The position numbers and the translations under genes were made by a program. From positions 1 through 35,039 of the forward strand of contig JBJXFI010000227.1 in assembly GCA_046154695.1 (NCBI GenBank): a stretch of 35,039 nt of DNA, given 5' to 3'. This document shows, piece by piece, positions 16,536-25,535 of the stretch (positions are counted from its first letter, which is position 1; every line of letters begins with the position of its first letter). Below the pieces are notes generated by a model. The model did not search any database. It saw only the letters and a program-made list of their open reading frames with translations, and had not been told where the DNA came from. This DNA is from DALYLB01 sp046154695. GTDB taxonomy: Bacteria > Acidobacteriota > Blastocatellia > RBC074.

Positions 16536-19500
16536 CTATTCGAGCAGTCGTCCGACGAGCGAGGCGAGGCGCCATTCGATCGAGTCGGTTCTCGGCGAGG
16601 CGTGAGGGACGATCAGGCCGAGGAGATCGGCCCATTCCAGGCAGCGTTCGACGATCTCGCGGGAGAGGCCGGTGGCTGCCGTGAGGGTCTCGAGGGTGGC
16701 CCGTTCGCGGCGGGCGAGTTCACGAAGGACGGCGCCGGGTTCGGGCAGGTCGAGGCCGAAGGCGCCGGCGATCTCGGGGCGGTGTTCGCTGATCGTGAAG
16801 CGCAGGGCTTCCAGATGGGATCTCCATTTGAGGGGCTCCGGCGCGAAGGCGCGCTGGAATTTTTCGAGGGCGACGGGCCAGTTCCCGGTGACGTCGGTAA
16901 TGGCGGGGCGCTCGTCGTCCGACACGTCGAGCCCGTTCTCCTCCAGCCAGTCGCGGAGAACGCTGTCGTGCCAGGGCAGAAGCGGCAGCGGCGGGGAGAT
17001 CTGATTGAGGTTCAACTCGCGCTTTCGGTCCTCCGGCAGCGACAGCCACCGCCATGACTTTTCGGCGTCCGCGGCGAAGGCGACGCGCGCGACGCGATCT
17101 TTTCCGGTGAGCGCTTCGATTCCCTTGAGAGCGTCCGCGACCCACAACTCATCCCATGCGCAGTCGGAAGGCACGAGCACCAGTTGAAAGGCGCTCTGGG
17201 GTTTGAGGCGAAGCTCCGAGATCGTCGCTAAAAAATCCTCGCGCGTCGCATATCGATTGACACACGTGAAGCTGCGCTCGAGCCGGTGCGCCAGAAACAG
17301 GTGCAGGTGGCCGAGGTCCGTCGCCTGGCAGCCGATGATCAGCGAGACGCCGCTCTCACGGCGGCACAGCTCATTGATCTGGCGCATGGTCAGCGGGCTT
17401 CGGCGGGACGTGAACGAGCCATAGTCGGGGCGGGAAAACGGCGCGTTGAATTCCGGCGCGGCCGCCGGTTTATGGCTTTCCATGGGCGGGCCTTCCGGGG
17501 CGTCCAGGCTGCCGAGCAGGGCGCGCACTCCCGGCAAGCGAAGGGAAAACCGCGGATTCGCATCGGTCCGGGTGACATGCGAGCGGAGCAACCCCAGATC
17601 CACCATCTCCTCCAGCAAAACGCGAATCTCATACAGCGTGCATGCGTCGCGGAATTCCTCGGGCTGCCGGAGCAGGGCCTCCTGTCGGATGAGGTTCAGA
17701 TCCGGCGGGGCCGCCTCGTCGCTGCGGGCGATGGCCCGCGCGAGAACCGGATAACGCGCGTCCAGGTCGAGTGTCTGAAGGAAGGGCTGGCTGGCGCGCG
17801 CGTGCAGATCCGGATCTTCGAGCAGATTCCGGACCTCCGCGGCCGGGATGATGCGCGGCGGTATTTTCCGGCCGCCGGGTGCGGGGTGGGGAAAGCGCGC
17901 GACGCGGTGAACCAGCTCCTCGGCGTAGATCTGGATTTGACAGGGAAAATAGTCGCAGTGCGAGAGGAGGCTGCCCGCCAGTTCCGGCGACTCGAACTCA
18001 TAACCGATGCCCGGGAGCACCTTCTCGATGAGTTGCGCGGCGCCTGCCGCTTCGTTGTCGTTTTGCGGGAAGGAACCCAGACGGATGGGCGCGCCGTGAC
18101 GCGCCAGCGGATTGTTGTCGGTGTGCGCCGCGCGCAGGACGTCATGATTTCCCGCGAAGACGACCTTGAATCGGTTCTTATAGGCGGGGTCGTCCATCAA
18201 ATCCCGAAAGCGGGCGGTGCGGCTGAAGCCCGCATTCCCATCCAGCCGCAGGAACGCGTCGGCTTCGTCGAGCAGAAAGAGCGCCCGCCGCGCGGGGTTG
18301 GCGTCGAGCCAGTCGCGAATCAAGCTGAAGACATGGTGCGGACCATGACCCTGTATGTCGGCCGCGTCGAAACCGGCCGCCTCTCCGAACCGGTCGCAGA
18401 GCCGGAGAACGAACTCATCGAGCGCCTGATCGATCCCGACCGGCTCGGCGTTGAGATCCAGATAGAGCGCGATCCGCTCCTGCCCGCCCCACTCGTCAGT
18501 ACGGGAGAATTTTCGCCCCGCCTCCCGCAAAAGCGAGGTCTTTCCGGTCCGGCGCCCCCCATAGACGAAGCATGCGCCGTTGAGTTCCAGCAGTCGCTTC
18601 AGCTCGTTCCCGCGCCCGTGGAAGATTTCGGCGGCCGCGGGCCGGTCCGTCGAATAGGGATTGATGTACGAAAAGGGAAGCGTGCAATGAAAGAAGGCCT
18701 TGGCGCGCGGCGGCGTGAGCTTGCAGAGATGGAGAAGAAGCGCGTCATCCAGCACGAGGAAGGGCGTCTGGGCCTCCGACGCGCGATGGGCGATCTCGCG
18801 GCGCTGATCCTCGTTCAGGCTGCCGAAATAGAAGACGATCATCGGATCCTCGCTGGCGGCGCGTCTGATCAGGCTCGTCATCTCAGCGGGCGATTCTCCC
18901 TCCGACAGGCAGAGCAGCCGGAACCGGTTCTTCGACTCGGAGCCGTATTGCGGCGCCGGGGAGGGGCTGTCATTCCCGATCACCGACATCGTGACCAGAA
19001 AGTCCCCCCGCAGTCCGGTGTGCCGGGCCACCAGGTCATACGATTTCGCATCGAGATGAAATCCCAGAAAGCGGCAGATCTCCCGCAACTCCTCGGTGGA
19101 GGGGCGGCCCGCGCGCCGGGCTTCCTGCCAGGCGGCGAGCGTATGCGCGAGCTCTTCCGGCAGCTCCTCTTCTTCGAGCAGGCCGCGGGCGGCGGCATGC
19201 AGGTCTTCGTGTTTCGCCGCCCGCAGCGCCTGATCGAGCCCCTCGGGAAAGAAGATCCCCAGGAAGTCGATTTCGGCGGCCGGCGCCGCCTCCGGTTCCC
19301 TCGGCTTCGGAAGGCCGTTGGCGGATGCGCCCCCGGTTCCGTTTCGATATCCGGCGTTCTCCCGGCTCAGTCGCTCGATCGGCGGCAGCGGCTCGGTTCC
19401 GGTTTGGCTTTCGGGCTCCGCGCCGCCTCCCATCGCGGCGAATCGCGACTCCAACTCCTTGGCGATGGTCTTGAGGTCGGCCGCATATTCGGAGAATTGC

Positions 19501-21911
19501 ATCGCCTTCGGCAGGGCCTCTTCCACATGTTCGATCCGATCGAGCAGGGGACGGCGCTCGGCTTCGCTGAGCCAGTCGCGGGTCGCGGCCGCCTCGATCC
19601 TGCCGCGAAGCGCCTCCGCCTCGCTTCGCAGCGATTGCTGAAAGCGGCGCGCCTGTTCGTTCCGGTCCGCGATCAGCTCCTCGATGTCGATCGCCGAGGT
19701 CGGATGGCGCGAGAGGATGTCGATGATCCGATCGAGCGCCTGCAGGTCGCCGCGCTCCTTCCGCAATTCAAACGCCCGCTTCCATCCCGAGCGTCCCTCG
19801 GCGATCATCTCGACAATCCCCCGAATGATCTCCGCATCCGAGACGCCCTCCGGCTCCCAGTGAGGATTCATGCGCAGCTCGGGAATTTGCAGCAGCTCCG
19901 TGTTGAGAATCTCCTTGACGGCCGCCTCCCCCGAAGCATACAACCCTTCCATTCCCGAAAGCAGCCGCTCGATCTCTCCAAGGGCCCGCTCACAGACGGC
20001 GATCGCACCGGCGAGGAAGAGGCTGCCGCTGCCGCCCCGCAGCGCGTCCAGCTCATCGAGCGCCATCTCCTGATGCTCGGCCAGCTCCTTCTTCAGCCTT
20101 CCGGCGCGTTCGACCACCTGATCGTGGGGGCGCAGCAGAGACGATTCCTGCAGGGCCACCCAGCGCTGCGCGAAGGAGATGCCGATGCGCGTGTGATTGG
20201 TGATCGTCTCCAGCGGAGTTTCAGGGATCGCGGGCGACGTCTCTCCCAGCAGTTCCTTGCCGGTCTGATGGATCGCGGATTCAATCTCATAACTCGATGA
20301 GAGTCTCTCGATGCCGAGCCTGACCTCGGCCAGCCGGCTGAGATCGTTCATCCGAACCGGCCGCAGCAGGGACGTGATCTTGCCGCTCTGCCCGATCCAA
20401 TTCAGCCAGACCCGCTTGACCATCCCGTGTTTCATCTCGATGCGAGGCGCATGCTCCAGCCATGAACCGGCCTGTCGCGCCAGTTTCTCCAATTCGGGGT
20501 CCAGCGCCCTCGCCGCCGCCTCCGGGTCGTTGCTTTCCCGGAGCGCGCGGGCCGGAAGCGGCAGTTTGTGGCGGGCGAAATCGAGGATCGCCCGGCGATA
20601 CTCCCCCAGTCCGCGAAGGTTCTCGCTCAGCTCGATCCCGGCCAGGAGTTCATCGGCGCTCGTGCTCGGCGCGAGCAGCGCGGGGCGCAGCGCGGCTGCC
20701 AGGCAGAGAAGCGCCATCGCCTGCCTCGATTCCTCTCCGGCATCGGGCGGCATGGCGAGTGCGGGCGCCGCGATCTGTCGCAAGTCGCGGCGCAGATCCT
20801 CGGCGATTTCTCCCAGGTCGTAGCGGATGTGCCGCCCGAGGGCCAGCGCCCGGATCAACCGGAAGGGCGGGTGTGCGGGAAGCTCCGGGGCGCTCTTTTC
20901 CAGGGCCCGCCCGAGATGATGCGCAACCGCCAGGCGGTTTTCCGCCAGCAACTGCCAGAGCAGCGCCCGAAGCGATTCCGGCGAGGCCATCGGATCGCCT
21001 CGCATCACCTTCTGCGCCATCAGGCGCGCCGTGTTTCTCGACTCTCCCGACGACGAGGCGTGCGCCGAGGCCGGTTGCGCCGGATCCGCCAGATGCGGAT
21101 CCAGCGGCTCCGTCACCGCCGTAAGATCGGGCAGGGTCGGCGCCTCCTGCCTCATTCGGGCGGTTGCCGCGGCGGAAGTCTCCGTCGTTTCACCGGACCT
21201 GTCGCTCGCCGCGCCGCCATCGCCCGGCGCCGACTCCCCGCGCGGCCACACGGCCGCCGCCGGGATCTCTCCGCTGCCCGCCACGACGTGGCCAAGCAGG
21301 GCCTCGATCGTCACCAGCTTTCCGAACGCCGCCTCCACAATCTCCGAGAGCCGCAGCGCCATCTCCCCGTCCACGTCTCCCTTGCTCTCGACCAACTGCA
21401 GCAGCGCCTCGAAGCCATTCTCCGGGTTCATCGCCTCGTCGATCTCCTTCAGCCGCGAGACCGTCAGCTCCCCCCGGATCCGCGCATGTTTCGCCGCCGC
21501 CCGCGCCCGGCATTCGCCCAGCTCCTTCAATTCGCCCCGCCCCTGATACTCCAGCCGGATCACGTCCTCCAGCATGTACAGCGCGCGCTCCCGCCTCTGC
21601 GCCAATTCGGCCGACCGCTCTTCGATTCGCTCCACGATCGTAAACAGCCCTCGCACCCCCTGCAGCGAGGCCTCCTTGGCCTGGACCTCCTCCTCGCTGA
21701 GAAAGGCCTCGCGAGCCGCTTGCAGGACCGCTTCCCGCACGATCGCGAACTCCCGTCGCGCGGTGATGATCTGCTCCGTCAATCGGATGTCCGGCGGAAT
21801 CGCCTCGTCCAGGAGCCCCCGGACCGCCTCCGACAGGCGCGCTCCGAGCCGGTTGAAACTCTCGAAAAGGTCGTTGAGCTGCGTGCGCAGGCCGCTGAGT
21901 GAATTTGTCAT
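16536..21911 (-). CDS. Giant P-loop (STAND/AAA-like) NTPase with long helical N-terminal region
   Basis: 1791 residues, unusually large. Residues 1-210 are helical and charged, a low-complexity stretch spans about 210-300, and 300-870 is a long alpha-helical scaffold. A poorly recognised domain (about 955-1085) ends in FLVLDDALLLHLCKL and HCTLPFSYINPY. The NTPase follows: FHGRGNELKRLLELNG leads to Walker A GGRRTGKT (1118-1125), Walker B is LFLLDEADAF (1211-1220, D1215-E1216), and VVFAGNHDVL (1250-1259) is a likely sensor. Winged-helix-like segments (about 1385-1470) precede a C-terminal domain (about 1500-1790) with no family I know. The layout, and the wording around Walker A, recall STAND-type proteins of bacterial conflict systems. 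It lies alone on the minus strand, 15 nt beyond the lactonase stop in convergent orientation. ATG 21911 has no clear ribosome site. No effector domain is recognised. Confidence 0.85.
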   Translation of the reverse strand: MTNSLSGLRTQLNDLFESFNRLGARLSEAVRGLLDEAIPPDIRLTEQIITARREFAIVREAVLQAAREAFLSEEEVQAKEASLQGVRGLFTIVERIEERSAELAQRRERALYMLEDVIRLEYQGRGELKELGECRARAAAKHARIRGELTVSRLKEIDEAMNPENGFEALLQLVESKGDVDGEMALRLSEIVEAAFGKLVTIEALLGHVVAGSGEIPAAAVWPRGESAPGDGGAASDRSGETTETSAAATARMRQEAPTLPDLTAVTEPLDPHLADPAQPASAHASSSGESRNTARLMAQKVMRGDPMASPESLRALLWQLLAENRLAVAHHLGRALEKSAPELPAHPPFRLIRALALGRHIRYDLGEIAEDLRRDLRQIAAPALAMPPDAGEESRQAMALLCLAAALRPALLAPSTSADELLAGIELSENLRGLGEYRRAILDFARHKLPLPARALRESNDPEAAARALDPELEKLARQAGSWLEHAPRIEMKHGMVKRVWLNWIGQSGKITSLLRPVRMNDLSRLAEVRLGIERLSSSYEIESAIHQTGKELLGETSPAIPETPLETITNHTRIGISFAQRWVALQESSLLRPHDQVVERAGRLKKELAEHQEMALDELDALRGGSGSLFLAGAIAVCERALGEIERLLSGMEGLYASGEAAVKEILNTELLQIPELRMNPHWEPEGVSDAEIIRGIVEMIAEGRSGWKRAFELRKERGDLQALDRIIDILSRHPTSAIDIEELIADRNEQARRFQQSLRSEAEALRGRIEAAATRDWLSEAERRPLLDRIEHVEEALPKAMQFSEYAADLKTIAKELESRFAAMGGGAEPESQTGTEPLPPIERLSRENAGYRNGTGGASANGLPKPREPEAAPAAEIDFLGIFFPEGLDQALRAAKHEDLHAAARGLLEEEELPEELAHTLAAWQEARRAGRPSTEELREICRFLGFHLDAKSYDLVARHTGLRGDFLVTMSVIGNDSPSPAPQYGSESKNRFRLLCLSEGESPAEMTSLIRRAASEDPMIVFYFGSLNEDQRREIAHRASEAQTPFLVLDDALLLHLCKLTPPRAKAFFHCTLPFSYINPYSTDRPAAAEIFHGRGNELKRLLELNGACFVYGGRRTGKTSLLREAGRKFSRTDEWGGQERIALYLDLNAEPVGIDQALDEFVLRLCDRFGEAAGFDAADIQGHGPHHVFSLIRDWLDANPARRALFLLDEADAFLRLDGNAGFSRTARFRDLMDDPAYKNRFKVVFAGNHDVLRAAHTDNNPLARHGAPIRLGSFPQNDNEAAGAAQLIEKVLPGIGYEFESPELAGSLLSHCDYFPCQIQIYAEELVHRVARFPHPAPGGRKIPPRIIPAAEVRNLLEDPDLHARASQPFLQTLDLDARYPVLARAIARSDEAAPPDLNLIRQEALLRQPEEFRDACTLYEIRVLLEEMVDLGLLRSHVTRTDANPRFSLRLPGVRALLGSLDAPEGPPMESHKPAAAPEFNAPFSRPDYGSFTSRRSPLTMRQINELCRRESGVSLIIGCQATDLGHLHLFLAHRLERSFTCVNRYATREDFLATISELRLKPQSAFQLVLVPSDCAWDELWVADALKGIEALTGKDRVARVAFAADAEKSWRWLSLPEDRKRELNLNQISPPLPLLPWHDSVLRDWLEENGLDVSDDERPAITDVTGNWPVALEKFQRAFAPEPLKWRSHLEALRFTISEHRPEIAGAFGLDLPEPGAVLRELARRERATLETLTAATGLSREIVERCLEWADLLGLIVPHASPRTDSIEWRLASLVGRLLE

Positions 21912-22080
21912 GATTTTTCAGGATTCGGTGGAGGTCGGACGGGGGGGCGGAATCTTTACCCTGGGGCGTGAGGTCGGCTGCCGGGCGCTCTCTGACCCGA
22001 AAAGCGGGTTATCCCGCTCTTACGGCCCGGAAACCGCCCGGAATATAGCAAAGTCAAATTCTGATGGCGAGAATTATTTA

Positions 22081-22108
22081 TCGGTCGCCGGTCGCCGGCT
22101 GCCGGCTA
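22081..22108. repeat. GC-rich heptad array at the 3' end of the histidine kinase gene
   Basis: Four tandem heptads: TCGGTCG, CCGGTCG, CCGGCTG, CCGGCTA. The TAG stop of the kinase (22106-22108, minus strand) lies in the fourth unit. It resembles a GC-shifted version of the CCGACAA heptads at 10513 and 13010. Confidence 0.65.
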
Positions 22109-25045
22109 CCGACCGGCCACCGCCAGTTGCCGGCGGGCGTCGATGCGGGGAAGCGTCAATTTGAAGTGCGTGCCGAAGCCGGGCCTGCTCTCGACCGTGA
22201 TGTGGCCGCCGTGGTCCTGAATGATGCCGTAGCTGACGGCGAGGCCGAGCCCCGTCCCCTTGCCGATCTGCTTCGTCGTGAAGAATGGATCGTAGATCCG
22301 GGCCACGTGCTCCGCCGGAATGCCGACGCCGGTATCCTGGAAGCTGAGGATGATCGATTCGTCGTCCGTTTCGGAGGAGATCTCCAGGCGCCCGCCGTGC
22401 GGCATGGCGTCGCGGGCATTGAGAATCAGGTTCATAAAGACCTGCTGCAGCTTGGCCGCGTTGCCGGGGGTGGCGGGCAAATCCTCCGCGTAAGTGCGAA
22501 CCACCTCGATCTCGGTGTTGCGAAGCTGCGCTTCGAGCAACTGAATCGTGTCATCGATGACCCGGGTCAGATTCACGGGGACGAAGCGGGCGTCGCTGAC
22601 CCGCGAGAAATTGAGCAAGTTGTTGACGATCGCCGAGGCGCGCGAGGTCTGGCGGTGGATCTTCTCCAGCAACTGATGGCGCGGGTCGCCCTCGGGGAAC
22701 TGCTGCATCAGCATTTGCGAATAGGAAGAGATCCCCGTCAGCGGCGTGTTCACCTCGTGCGCGACGCCGGCGGCCAGCAGGCCGATCGAGGAGAGCTTGT
22801 CGTTCTGCTGCATCTGTTCCTCGAGCAGAACGCGTTCCGTGACGTCCTCGATCGCGACCAGCGTGCCCTCGACCTCCGCGCTTCGGCTTTGCAGCGCGGC
22901 GAGCGAGATGTTGAGCGTCAGGTCGCGGCCCTCCACCGAACGCGCCCGGAATTTGTAGACATTGACCGGCGTTCCGGTCTCCCATTCGCTGCGCTCCATC
23001 ATGCCGAGCAGCGTATGGAGCATCTCCGATTGAAAGACCTCGGTGATGCGGCGCCCGATCGTTTCGTCGCGGCGCAGGCCATAGATCTCTTCGAGCGACG
23101 TGTTCCAGTTCGTGATGCGCCCGGCCAGATTGACGACCATCACGCCGACATTGATCGACTCGATGATGTTTTCGTTGAACTCCTTCAGGCGGGCCAGCTC
23201 CTTCGCGCGGGCCGCCTGCTCTTCGAGCAGCAGCGCGTTTTCCATGGCGACGGCCACATAACCCGAGATCGCCCGCAGCAGGTCCGTGTCCTCCGACGAG
23301 AGCAGCGCCCCGTCGGTCGTCCGTCCGAGCGCGATAACCGCCACCACCCGGGAGCGCGCCGCACAGGGCACGTAATAGCTGTAGATGTGGCCCGGCTCCT
23401 TCTCCAGCTCTTCCTCCGCCTCATGCGCCATTGTCCGGACGATGCCGTTCTCCGAGCTGTATTCGCGCAACTGATGCAGGAAGTCGGTCGGCAGGACGAC
23501 CTCCCGGGCCACGCCCTCGACGCGAGCCACTCGAAATCCGGAGGGCGTCGAGCTGTCTCCGACGAAGATCGCCAGCCGCTCCACCCAGAAGACCTCCTTC
23601 AACCGCCGCATCAGGCTGTCGAGCAGCAGGTCCAGCTCGGTCGTCGACGAGAGCGTCCGCCCGAAATCCTGCAGCGTCACCCGGTAATCGTACTTCTCGC
23701 CATAGAACAACCGGTCGATCCGCTGCTGCACCCAGTTCTTGACTGGAGCGAAGAGCATCGCCATCAGCGACATCGTGATCGCCGCGATCACCAGCGTCGC
23801 CTGCGTTTCCAGCCGCGGGCGCAGGTACTCATATCCCACCGCCATTGTCGAGCCGAACAGCCCGGCCACCGACAGCGTCGCGACGATGTACGCGAACGAA
23901 CGCCGCATGACCACGTCCACGTCCATCAACCGGTACCGCACGATCGAATAGCCCAGCGTCAGCGGAATCAGCGCCAGCGGCGCCAGCGCGATCGCCTCCA
24001 GGATCGACGAAACCTCTGCCGTCACGAGATACGAAGGCAGATAGAAGGCCGCAAACGCGATCGACGCCACGCTCATTCCCCACATGACCCATTTCAACTG
24101 CTGCCGCGCAACGATCGATTTCGATTGCCGGTACGTCCGCAGCATCAACGCCGCGCTCAACAGGAACGACGCCGCGAAACAGAGAATCTCCACCCGGTTC
24201 AGCGCCGCGCGGAAATTGACCGAGGCCATCGGCAGCCCGTCGCGCAGCCACGCAAACCGCAGCCAGACCTCCCCCAGAACCAGAAGCACCGCGGGGAGAT
24301 ACAGCCAGGCCGCCATCCAGTGCCGCCGCGCGAAGAACTGGTAGCGGGACGGATAGATCGCCGCGAAATGCACGAACATCGGCGCGAGCAGAATCAGCGC
24401 GAAGACATCGGCCATGTCCAGGGCTTTATCGAACTGCGTGCGCATCTCGTCCGTCGCGCTGTAAAAATGGGCGATGAAGGCCAGCAAACAGAGCAGGAAG
24501 AAATGGGTCACATAGGGCCCCCGGCTCCGCTTGATCAGGAAATAGAGCCCGATGCCCAGATAGATCAGGCCGATCAGCGCCAGATACGCGCCGCGCGCCG
24601 TGTTCGCCTCGCGCAAATTCAGGCTTTGCAGATCCGCGTATCCCTCGAAGATCATCCGGTCGCCCACGTCGTTGCGCCGCTCGATCCAGTAGCTCAGGTT
24701 CAGCGGATGGCCGAACTGCGTCAGGTCCCGCGCATTCTCCAGATAGACCTGCACATGCTGCGCTTCGGGAACCTCCTCAAACGGCTCTTCGCCCGTCGGG
24801 CTGATGCCGATCAGAATGTCTCCGCGGCGCACGCCCGCCACCGAGGCCGGTCCTGCCGGATCCACCTGGTCCGCGACGATTCCCAGCCCCGGCACCTCTT
24901 TCCAGACCACTCCATCCGTCGGCACCGGCTTGTGGTTCATCCGGTCGCGCAGATTGAACACCCCGCCGGCCAGGGCCAGCAGGGCCGCAAAAAGCAGCAC
25001 CAGCGCGCGTGTCGTGAACCGGATTGTGCCTGTTTGTGAAGTCAA
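22106..25045 (-). CDS. Hybrid-input histidine kinase: PDZ, multi-TM sensor, GAF, PAS, HisKA, HATPase
   Basis: 979 residues. A first helix (about 13-30) leads to a PDZ-like segment with VDPAGPASVAGVRRGDILIGI (residues about 61-81), placed outside the membrane. About seven helices follow (152-430). A GAF-like domain (about 455-605), a PAS domain (about 620-735), the dimerisation box LAAGVAHEVNTPLTG with phospho-acceptor His763, and an ATPase domain with NLILNARDAM (872-881), DTGVGIP (904-910) and GTGLGL (930-935) complete the chain. It is a sensor kinase; the ligand is not evident. No response regulator gene is adjacent, so the partner lies elsewhere. The start is TTG 25045: an in-frame TAG lies eight codons upstream with no ATG between, and the first helix would be lost with the next ATG. 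The last residues and the stop fall in a heptad repeat. Confidence 0.92.
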   Translation of the reverse strand: MTSQTGTIRFTTRALVLLFAALLALAGGVFNLRDRMNHKPVPTDGVVWKEVPGLGIVADQVDPAGPASVAGVRRGDILIGISPTGEEPFEEVPEAQHVQVYLENARDLTQFGHPLNLSYWIERRNDVGDRMIFEGYADLQSLNLREANTARGAYLALIGLIYLGIGLYFLIKRSRGPYVTHFFLLCLLAFIAHFYSATDEMRTQFDKALDMADVFALILLAPMFVHFAAIYPSRYQFFARRHWMAAWLYLPAVLLVLGEVWLRFAWLRDGLPMASVNFRAALNRVEILCFAASFLLSAALMLRTYRQSKSIVARQQLKWVMWGMSVASIAFAAFYLPSYLVTAEVSSILEAIALAPLALIPLTLGYSIVRYRLMDVDVVMRRSFAYIVATLSVAGLFGSTMAVGYEYLRPRLETQATLVIAAITMSLMAMLFAPVKNWVQQRIDRLFYGEKYDYRVTLQDFGRTLSSTTELDLLLDSLMRRLKEVFWVERLAIFVGDSSTPSGFRVARVEGVAREVVLPTDFLHQLREYSSENGIVRTMAHEAEEELEKEPGHIYSYYVPCAARSRVVAVIALGRTTDGALLSSEDTDLLRAISGYVAVAMENALLLEEQAARAKELARLKEFNENIIESINVGVMVVNLAGRITNWNTSLEEIYGLRRDETIGRRITEVFQSEMLHTLLGMMERSEWETGTPVNVYKFRARSVEGRDLTLNISLAALQSRSAEVEGTLVAIEDVTERVLLEEQMQQNDKLSSIGLLAAGVAHEVNTPLTGISSYSQMLMQQFPEGDPRHQLLEKIHRQTSRASAIVNNLLNFSRVSDARFVPVNLTRVIDDTIQLLEAQLRNTEIEVVRTYAEDLPATPGNAAKLQQVFMNLILNARDAMPHGGRLEISSETDDESIILSFQDTGVGIPAEHVARIYDPFFTTKQIGKGTGLGLAVSYGIIQDHGGHITVESRPGFGTHFKLTLPRIDARRQLAVAGR

Positions 25046-25085
25046 TATTTCGGATTCCGCTCTCTACTATAGGGCTATAGGGGCC

Positions 25086-25167
25086 GGCCACGAATGACCA
25101 CGAATCTTCGCAAATTGAATCCCTCCAGCCGAACTTTATTCGTGAACATTCGTGTTCATTCGGGGCC
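25086..25167. repeat. Decamer-based palindromic repeat (copy B)
   Basis: Left arm starting GGCCACGAATGACCACGAAT and right arm with ATTCGTGAACATTCGTG, ending GGGGCC. Same structure and partly the same sequence as the copy at 8163-8251, with a different central loop. Located 40 bp upstream of the kinase start. Confidence 0.8.
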
Positions 25168-25535
25168 AAATTCCTGATCCGCCAGCGTCTTCTTGTTGTC
25201 TTTCGGGGGCTCTCCGCCTTATTTGATTATTTGAAAGGTGTTGGATTTAAAGCGCCGGACCTTCCCCCATTCTCTGACGAAGCGTACTCCCCGCCCGAAA
25301 CCGCCGCTCATCGGCCTGCCGGCCCTGTGGTTCATCAATTAATTCAGCAACTTGCATTCCAACTGGAGGAGGTGCGCCGATTCAGCGGCCGCGCCCGGAT
25401 TGCTCTATTGGTTTCAGACAAATAGAGGCGCCGGCGGGAACTCTGGCGCGACCGATCCCGAAAGACCGGGTTCAAATTTTTGAATATTCGATTTTGAAAT
25501 TTGGATTTCCTCGATTCTTCCTCGTTTTGGGGAAC
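25168..25535. other. Intergenic region without recognisable genes
   Basis: About 370 bp between the palindromic repeat and the 3' end of the outer-membrane protein gene. There is one plus-strand frame (25231-25425, 64 codons), but no ribosome site or recognisable sequence; I see no terminator hairpin with a T-run. Confidence 0.5.

Noticed and set aside
17286..20300. 1004-codon plus-strand frame opposite the giant NTPase
   Set aside because: No motif or ribosome site; the minus strand carries Walker A/B and continuous protein-like sequence.
22064..25039. 991-codon plus-strand frame opposite the histidine kinase
   Set aside because: It is rich in Arg/His/Gln with no recognisable domain, a typical mirror of a GC-rich gene; the minus strand has complete kinase motifs.
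25231..25425. 64-codon plus-strand frame in the gap before the outer-membrane protein gene
   Set aside because: No ribosome-binding site, no recognisable motif, isolated.
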